Shown piece by piece: positions 58,964 to 64,000 of a DNA stretch of 64,000 nt (position 1 is the stretch's first letter; each line of letters begins with the position of its first letter). Source of the stretch: Amycolatopsis decaplanina DSM 44594 (lineage in GTDB: Bacteria; Actinomycetota; Actinomycetes; Mycobacteriales; Pseudonocardiaceae); contig NZ_AOHO01000077.1 of NCBI RefSeq assembly GCF_000342005.1, positions 186,001 through 250,000 on the forward strand, written 5' to 3'. A program made the position numbers and the translations under genes. The notes beneath the pieces are model-generated. The model did no database searches, was not told the origin of the DNA, and saw only the letters and a list, made by a program, of their open reading frames with translations.

Positions 58964-59805
58964 CACGCCTCCGCGAGGGGTCCGTAGCTGTCGGGACGGC
59001 GGTCTCGGTAGAAGGCCCACAGATCCCGTACTTCGGCGAGTTCGCCCATGTCGAGGTCTCGGACGACGATCTCCTCTTCGGTGTCGGACGCGGCTTCGCC
59101 GACGAGTTGGCCGCGCGGGTCCGCGAAATACGACTGACCGTAGAAGTCGTTGTCGCCCAAGGGCTCCACGCCGACGCGGTTGATCGTGCCGACGAAATAC
59201 TCGTTCGCGACGGCGGCCGCGGGCTGCTCCAGCCGCCACAGGTACTCCGACAGGCCCCGGCTGGTCGCCGACGGGTTGAACACGATCTTCGCCCCGGCCA
59301 GGCCCAGTGCGCGCCAGCCCTCCGGGAAGTGCCGCTCGTAACAGATGTAGACGCCGATGCGGCCGACGGCGGTGTCGAACACCGGGTAGCCCATGTTCCC
59401 GGGCCGGAAGTAGAACTTCTCCCAGAAGCCCTTCACCTGCGGGATGTGGTTCTTGCGGTGCTTGCCGAGGTAGGTGCCGTCGGCGTCGATCACCGCGGCG
59501 GTGTTGTAGTACACGCCGGGCTGCTCGACCTCGTACATCGGTACGACCAGCACGACGCCGTGCCGTTCGGCGACCTCCTGCATGAGCTTCGTCGTCGGCC
59601 CGTCGGGGATGCCTTCGGTGTAGGAGTAGTAGTCGGTGTCCTGCACCTGGCAGAAGTACGGGCCGTAGAACAACTCCTGCAGGCAGACGACCTGCGCGCC
59701 CTGCGAGGCGGCCTTGCCGATGGCTTCGACCGCGCCTCTGATCATCGACTCCTTGTCACCCGTCCACCGCTGCTGGATCAATCCGGCTCGGACCAGGTCG
59801 CTCAC
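58963..59805 (-). CDS. N-carbamoyl-beta-alanine/N-carbamoyl amino acid amidohydrolase (nitrilase superfamily)
   Basis: A 280-aa carbon-nitrogen hydrolase. The triad is Glu44 (LQELFYGPYF), Lys118 (KHRKNHIPQ) and Cys155 (YICYERHFPEGW). The length and CYERHFPEG motif are those of beta-ureidopropionase-like enzymes, which release ammonia and CO2 from the ring-opened product of dihydropyrimidinase. It follows the permease gene, whose end it overlaps by 50 nt. Its stop meets the dihydropyrimidinase start. Confidence 0.9.
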   Translation of the reverse strand: MSDLVRAGLIQQRWTGDKESMIRGAVEAIGKAASQGAQVVCLQELFYGPYFCQVQDTDYYSYTEGIPDGPTTKLMQEVAERHGVVLVVPMYEVEQPGVYYNTAAVIDADGTYLGKHRKNHIPQVKGFWEKFYFRPGNMGYPVFDTAVGRIGVYICYERHFPEGWRALGLAGAKIVFNPSATSRGLSEYLWRLEQPAAAVANEYFVGTINRVGVEPLGDNDFYGQSYFADPRGQLVGEAASDTEEEIVVRDLDMGELAEVRDLWAFYRDRRPDSYGPLAEA

Positions 59806-61327
59806 TTGCTTCCTCCTCTGGATCGGCGGTGCGGTTGCGTTCGGGCAGGGCCAGCAGCAGGTAGACGACGAAAGCGCCCGCCAGGCCGACGACCCAGTTG
59901 TAGTCGTAGAGCGGTTTGAGGAAGGGGATCAGCCCGTCGGCGGGGAACGGCCCGCCGTACGCGCCACCGACCGCGAGCACGGCACCGACCAGCGTCGCGG
60001 CCAGCGCGCGCCAGTTCCAGCCGCCGTTGAACCAGTAGGCGCCGCGTTCGGTGTAGAGATCCCGCAGGCGCAGCTTGGTGCGGTCGACCACCCAGTAGCC
60101 GGCGACGAGCACCCCGGCGACGGCGCCCAGCAGGCCGCCGTAGAAACCGAGCCACGCGAAGATGTAGATGTTCGGGTCGGAGTAGAGCCGCCAGGGCTGG
60201 ATGACGATGCCGATGATCCCGGTGATCAGCCCGCCGACCGCGAAGGTGATCTTCTTCGGGAAGGCGTTGGAGAAGTCGTAGGACGGGCTGACCACGTTGG
60301 CGGCGAGGTTCGCCGACACGGTCGCCAGCACCAGCGCGATCAGCGCGACCACCACGACGATCGGGGAGTCGAACCGGTCGGCCAGTTTCGCCGGGTCCCA
60401 GATCTGCTCGCCGTAGAGGACGCTGCCGCCCGAGGTGGTCAGGATGGCCACGATCGCGATGAACGTCATCGTGGTCGGCAGGCCGAGGATCTGGCCGCGG
60501 ACCTGTTTGCCCTGGCTGCCGCCGAACCGGGTGAAGTCGGGCATGTTCAGCGAAAGGGTCGACCAGAACGCGATCATCGCCATCAGCGACGGGGCGAACA
60601 CCTTCCAGAAGTCCGGTCCCCAGCCGAGTTTCCCGGGTTCGGCCAGGATCGGGCCGAGCCCGCCCGCCTTGACCAGTACGTAGCCCAGCAGGATCAGGAA
60701 GCCGACCGAGACCAGCGGCGCCGTCCAGTTCTCGAACCGGCGGACCGCCTCCATCCCGCGCCAGATGATGAGCATCTGGAACAGCCAGAACAGGCCGAAG
60801 GAGAGCCAGAGCGTCCAGTGCTGGCCGAGGACGACGGCGGAGTCCTTCCAGCCGGAGCCCGCCAGCCGCCCGACGATGATGTAGATCGCCTCGCCGCCGA
60901 CCCAGGTCTGGATGCCGAACCAGCCGCACGCGATGAACGCGCGCAGCAACGCCGCGAGGTTCGCGCCGCGCATGCCGAAGAAGGCGCGGGCGAACACCGG
61001 GAACGGGATGCCGTACTTCGTCCCGGCGTGGCTGTTGAGCAGCATCGGGATCAACACGATCAGGTTGCCGATGGTGATCGTGAGCAGCGCCTGTACCCAG
61101 TTCATCCCGAGCGCGATCAGTGACGCCGCGAGCGCGTAGGACGGGATGTTGTGCGCCATGCCCATCCACAGCGCGAAATAGGTGTAGGTGGTCCAGGTCC
61201 GCTTTTCGACCGGGACCGGGGCGAGTTCTTCGTTGTAGAAGCGGCTGTCCTTCAAGGACTTGACCTCGCCGAGTTCCACCCGGCCATCAGGATGCACGTG
61301 CTGTGTTCCGCGTGCCGTCGGCTCCAT
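59756..61327 (-). CDS. NCS1-family nucleobase/hydantoin permease
   Basis: A 523-aa membrane transporter with 12 predicted helices. The N-terminal PVPVEKRTWTTYTYFALWMGMAHNIPSY is the NCS1 signature, shared with the hydantoin permease Mhp1 and uracil/allantoin carriers; WFGIQTWVGGEAIY and NMPDFTRF are helix motifs around the substrate site. It heads the leftward operon permease-amidohydrolase-dihydropyrimidinase-LLM reductase. Uracil, thymine, allantoin or hydantoin are the likely cargo. The C-terminal cytoplasmic tail is charged, and its last 50 nt overlap the next gene. Confidence 0.9.
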   Translation of the reverse strand: MEPTARGTQHVHPDGRVELGEVKSLKDSRFYNEELAPVPVEKRTWTTYTYFALWMGMAHNIPSYALAASLIALGMNWVQALLTITIGNLIVLIPMLLNSHAGTKYGIPFPVFARAFFGMRGANLAALLRAFIACGWFGIQTWVGGEAIYIIVGRLAGSGWKDSAVVLGQHWTLWLSFGLFWLFQMLIIWRGMEAVRRFENWTAPLVSVGFLILLGYVLVKAGGLGPILAEPGKLGWGPDFWKVFAPSLMAMIAFWSTLSLNMPDFTRFGGSQGKQVRGQILGLPTTMTFIAIVAILTTSGGSVLYGEQIWDPAKLADRFDSPIVVVVALIALVLATVSANLAANVVSPSYDFSNAFPKKITFAVGGLITGIIGIVIQPWRLYSDPNIYIFAWLGFYGGLLGAVAGVLVAGYWVVDRTKLRLRDLYTERGAYWFNGGWNWRALAATLVGAVLAVGGAYGGPFPADGLIPFLKPLYDYNWVVGLAGAFVVYLLLALPERNRTADPEEEASERPGPSRIDPAAVDG

Positions 61328-61484
61328 TGCGGAATCGTGCTCGCCCGCGCCGCGCGGGTGGGACTGGCAGACTGTTCACTGTTGATGGCGTCGGAGCGCA
61401 GACTGTCGATTGCGTTCGAAGGGTCCGGAGTGCATGACCTGCGTCACATACGCCGGCGTAGTAATCCGGCAAACCGGCTGAAAC

Positions 61485-61540
61485 ATCTCCACAGGATCTC
61501 CACAGCTCACCCGGATGGCCTCCACGGCCGATGCCTACAG
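61485..61540 (+). promoter_or_regulatory. OmpR-type direct repeat and leaderless promoter of the response regulator
   Basis: ATCTCCACAG occurs at 61485-61494 and again at 61496-61505, an 11-bp period, the spacing of OmpR/PhoB-type tandem half-sites. A TACAGT -10 hexamer (61535-61540) ends 8 bp before the ATG at 61549, so the transcript is probably leaderless. Autoregulation is inferred. Confidence 0.5.
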
Positions 61541-61548
61541 TCGTCCCC

Positions 61549-62253
61549 ATGGAACTGGGAGGACGCCGGGTGCTGGTCGTCGAGGACGACGTGACCATCG
61601 CGGAGAGCATCGCCGCGCGTTTGCGGGCCGAAGGATTCTCGGTCGACCTGGCGCACGACGGCCCTTCCGGCGTCGAAACGGACGCCGAGCGCGAGCCGGA
61701 CCTGGTGGTGCTCGACGTGATGCTGCCGGGGTTCGACGGGCTCGAGGTCTGCCGCCGGATCCAGGCCCGCCGCCCGGTCCCGGTGCTCATGCTGACCGCA
61801 CGTTCGGACGAGACGGACATGCTGATCGGTCTCGGCGTCGGCGCGGACGACTACCTCACCAAGCCGTTCTCCATGCGCGTGCTCTCGGCGAGGGTGCACG
61901 CGCTGCTGCGCCGCGTCGAGCGATCGGCCCGGACCGACGTGAGCGAAGCGGGCACGAAGATCGTGCTCGGCGACCTCGAAATCGACGTCGACCAGCGGCG
62001 CGTCACGCGGGCGGGCATCCAGGCCCAGCTGACGCCGATCGAGTTCGACCTCCTCGTCCACTTCGCGAAGCGTCCGAGGGCGGTGCAACCGAGGGAACGT
62101 CTGCTGAGCGAGGTCTGGGACTGGGACGTCGCGGGCACCGGTTCGGGTACTCGCGCGGTCGACAGCCACATCAAGGCGCTGCGCCGCAAACTGGGCGCGG
62201 ACCTCATCCGCACCGTGCACGGCGTCGGCTACGCCCTGGAGGTGGGATCGTGA
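61549..62253 (+). CDS. OmpR/PhoB-family response regulator
   Basis: A 234-aa regulator. The receiver domain has acidic residues Glu12-Asp13-Asp14, phospho-acceptor Asp56 in VVLDVMLPGFDG, and the lysine in YLTKPF (near 105). The winged-helix DNA-binding domain follows (about 130-230, LTPIEFDLLVHFAKRPRAVQPRERLL). The preferred start is ATG 61549 (MELGGRRV) since its -10 lies 9 bp before it; an ATG at 61531 is in frame. It overlaps the kinase gene by 4 nt (GTGA), so they form a two-component operon. Confidence 0.9.
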   Translation: MELGGRRVLVVEDDVTIAESIAARLRAEGFSVDLAHDGPSGVETDAEREPDLVVLDVMLPGFDGLEVCRRIQARRPVPVLMLTARSDETDMLIGLGVGADDYLTKPFSMRVLSARVHALLRRVERSARTDVSEAGTKIVLGDLEIDVDQRRVTRAGIQAQLTPIEFDLLVHFAKRPRAVQPRERLLSEVWDWDVAGTGSGTRAVDSHIKALRRKLGADLIRTVHGVGYALEVGS

Positions 62254-63286
62254 AGCTTCGCCCGTTGCTCAGCCGCGTCGTCGACGCGCTCCCGAGACCG
62301 CTCGACCCGGTCCGTTCCATCAAACTCAAGCTCGCGATCCTGCTGGTGTCCTCGGGCGGTATCGCGTTCGCCTTCTTCAACTGGCAGATCGGCTGGCTGC
62401 CGCCGCGGACCACGATCGCCGCCATGGTGCTCGCCGTGGTCACGTCGCAGATCCTGGCGCACGGGATGACCAGGCCGCTGCGCGAGATGACCGCGGCCGC
62501 ACGCGCGATGGCCAAGGGCGACTACACCCGGCGGGTCCGGGCGACCGCCCGCGACGAGGTCGGCGAGCTGTCGCACGCCTTCAACCAGATGGCCGCCGAC
62601 CTGGACGCCTCGGATCAGCGCCGCCGTGAGCTGATCGCGAACGTCTCCCACGAACTCCGACGCCGATCACCGCGCTGAACGGGGTGCTGGAGAACCTGGT
62701 CGACGGGGTCGCCGAACCCGATCCGGCGACGTTGAAGACCGCGTTGCAGCAGACCGAACGGCTCGGCAGGCTGGTCTCGGAACTCCTCGACCTTTCGCGG
62801 ATCGACGCGGGCGCGTTCCCGTTGCAGCTGGAGGAGTTCGATCTCGAACTGCTGCTGGAGGAGGTCGCCGCCGAAGCGGGGGTGACCGCCGGCGCGACCG
62901 GCCGTGGCGTGCGGTTCGCCGTCGACGTCCAGCCGCCCGGCGCGACCGCCGTCGCCGACCGCGGCCGGCTCTACCAGGTCGTGGTCAACCTGCTCGACAA
63001 CGCCGTCCGGCACGGACCCGCCGGGGGAGAGGTCCGCGTGCGGGCGGAGGCTCGCGAGGCCGACGTCGTCATCGAGGTCGAAGACGAAGGCCCCGGGATC
63101 CCGCCGGGGGAGCGGGACAGCGTGTTCGAACGGTTCACCCGCGGCGAGCGGGCGGGCGGCGGGGGCACCGGCCTCGGTCTCGCGATCGCGCGATGGGTGG
63201 TCGACCTCCACGACGGCAGCATCGCCGTCGTCACGCCCGAGCAGCGGCCGGGCTGCGTCATCCGTGTCGTGATCCCCGTTCCCTAG
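62250..63286 (+). pseudogene. Sensor histidine kinase interrupted by a 1-nt frameshift in the H-box
   Basis: About 345 codons of an HAMP-type sensor kinase in two frames. The first part (GTG 62250) has two hydrophobic segments (about 27-46 and 53-71), a HAMP domain (71-123) and the H-box IANVSHELR with His134. It then stops at 62678 after an altered tail. The second frame begins with LNGVLENLV and continues with the N-box region YQVVVNLLDNAVRHGP, then DEGPGIPPGERD and GGGTGLGLAIARWVV. A missing base near 62659-62660 (CTCCGACGCCG where CTCCGCACGCCG would give ELRTPI) accounts for the break. It may be a sequencing error, a pseudogene or a programmed shift. Confidence 0.85.
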
Positions 63287-63324
63287 CGGGGGCTGAAAGG
63301 GATTTTCCCCGCAGCCGATGGGGT

Positions 63325-63367
63325 GAAAGCGTCCTTCGCCGCGTGAGATGAAGCGAAGGACGCTTTC
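63325..63367. terminator. Terminator after the two-component system
   Basis: Perfect 14-bp arms GAAAGCGTCCTTCG (63325-63338) and CGAAGGACGCTTTC (63354-63367) with a 15-nt loop, between the kinase stop and the next gene start. Confidence 0.75.
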
Positions 63368-63413
63368 GGCCCCCACACCCAACGATATGTGCTTTCGCAA
63401 ACTGGAGGGTTCG

Positions 63414-64000
63414 ATGAGCGAAGAACCGGAAGACCGGCAGGCGCACGCGTCGCCGCCCTCGGCGACGACCACGCTGCCGCCCGCACCGCCCGTGCCGGTG
63501 CTGATGCGGCCACGGGTGCCGCCGAAGTCGGCGATCGTCCCGCTGCCCGGCTCCGTACTGCCCGCGGCGGTCGCGGCCGGCCTGATCGCCGCCTTCGCCA
63601 TGCCGGACGATCCCGGAGCCGGCTGGTTCGTGGCCGGGCTCGCCTTCGCGGTGGCCGTCTACTTCGCCGACAAGCGCGCCCGCGGCGACGCCGAACCGCA
63701 TTTCCGCCTGGTCAGCGCGTTGTGGGCGGTGGCCGCGCTCGGCCTGCTCGCCGTCGGCATGATCCGCGCGTCGGTGTGGCTGAACGTGCTGTGCGTGCTG
63801 GCCGCCTGTGTCGCGGGGTCGCTCGCGGTGGTCGGGAAACGCACCGTGAACACGATCGTCTACGACGTCTTCGCCGTCCCGATCGAAGCGTTGTTGTCGA
63901 TCCCGTGGATCGGGCGCGGGCTCGCGAAACTCGGCAAGAAGCAGGAAGGCCGTACGAGGCCGAGGTTCCTGGTGCCGGTGCTGGCGAGCGCCGGGCTCCT
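63414..64000 (+). CDS. Integral membrane protein (N-terminal part, open at window end)
   Basis: A 195-codon start of a larger membrane protein. ATG 63414 has GGAGGG upstream. A ~45-residue proline/alanine-rich cytoplasmic tail precedes hydrophobic helices (VLPAAVAAGLIAAFAM, WFVAGLAFAVAVYF, LVSALWAVAALGLLAVGMI, VLCVLAACVAGSLAVV). The pattern resembles DUF4153/DUF4173-type membrane proteins, which often lie beside two-component systems, but that is a weak resemblance. The function is unknown and the C-terminus is missing. Confidence 0.7.
   Translation, partial: MSEEPEDRQAHASPPSATTTLPPAPPVPVLMRPRVPPKSAIVPLPGSVLPAAVAAGLIAAFAMPDDPGAGWFVAGLAFAVAVYFADKRARGDAEPHFRLVSALWAVAALGLLAVGMIRASVWLNVLCVLAACVAGSLAVVGKRTVNTIVYDVFAVPIEALLSIPWIGRGLAKLGKKQEGRTRPRFLVPVLASAGL

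Noticed and set aside
1-64000. CRISPR array, tRNA, rRNA, transposase or prophage
   Set aside because: No regular repeat-spacer pattern, cloverleaf or integrase/transposase motif seen in either strand.

Overview
The window is high-GC DNA, densely coded on both strands with many GTG starts and 4-nt ATGA/GTGA start-stop overlaps. It looks like a filamentous actinobacterium of the Pseudonocardiaceae, most likely Amycolatopsis or a close relative. That placement is inference from gene content: the nadD-rsfS-gpgP-octT-degV-comEA-comEC-holA-rpsT order shared with mycobacteria, F420/LLM-type enzymes, a DasR-type dre site, an IdeR-type iron box, and an actinobacterial RHVDL...LC leader peptide. No tRNA, rRNA, CRISPR array, insertion sequence or prophage was seen.

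Layout. 1-6.2 kb: 3' end of proB, a TetR/FAD-monooxygenase divergent pair, an MHS-type transporter, and a RecQ-like helicase with a C-terminal phosphoribosyltransferase-like domain. 6.3-15.7 kb: the conserved housekeeping block (nadD, rsfS, gpgP, octT, degV, comEA, comEC, holA, rpsT). It is interrupted by thrC, which has a SAM riboswitch in its leader. 15.8-29.7 kb: a ykkC/guanidine-I-class riboswitch in front of an EamA exporter, lepA, a secreted chitin/GlcNAc-directed hexosaminidase with a dre site, a nitronate monooxygenase, an APC permease, a secreted RNase with its barstar-type inhibitor, and assorted enzymes. 29.8-35.5 kb: assimilatory sulfate reduction operon (leader peptide, sulfite reductase, 50-aa zinc ribbon, cysH, cysD, cysN, sirohydrochlorin chelatase). 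35.6-38.4 kb: TetR/VOC pair, small secreted protein, hemW.

38.4-48.9 kb is the most accessory-looking part. A leftward operon encodes a GT2 glycosyltransferase fused to an ATP-grasp ligase, a flippase-like membrane protein, a NodU/CmcH carbamoyltransferase and an unknown membrane protein. Divergent from it are a PaaK-like protein and three tandem paralogous BioF2/FemAB-like acyltransferases. The whole block is bracketed by two copies of a long perfect hairpin repeat. No described pathway matching this set was recognised; a carbamoylated surface or lipid-linked glycan is one hypothesis.

49-54.8 kb: TetR/SgcJ-like pair with three operators at exact 18-bp spacing, an iron-regulated siderophore-interacting protein, a class-C-beta-lactamase-fold esterase, a styrene-monooxygenase-like flavoenzyme and a secreted alpha/beta-hydrolase. 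55-61.3 kb: an aromatic hydroxylase, then a leftward reductive pyrimidine/hydantoin catabolic operon (NCS1 permease, carbamoyl-amidohydrolase, dihydropyrimidinase, LLM oxidoreductase). 61.5-64 kb: a two-component system whose histidine kinase carries a 1-nt frameshift beside the phospho-accepting histidine, then the start of a membrane protein. No gene-free stretch exceeds about 300 bp.
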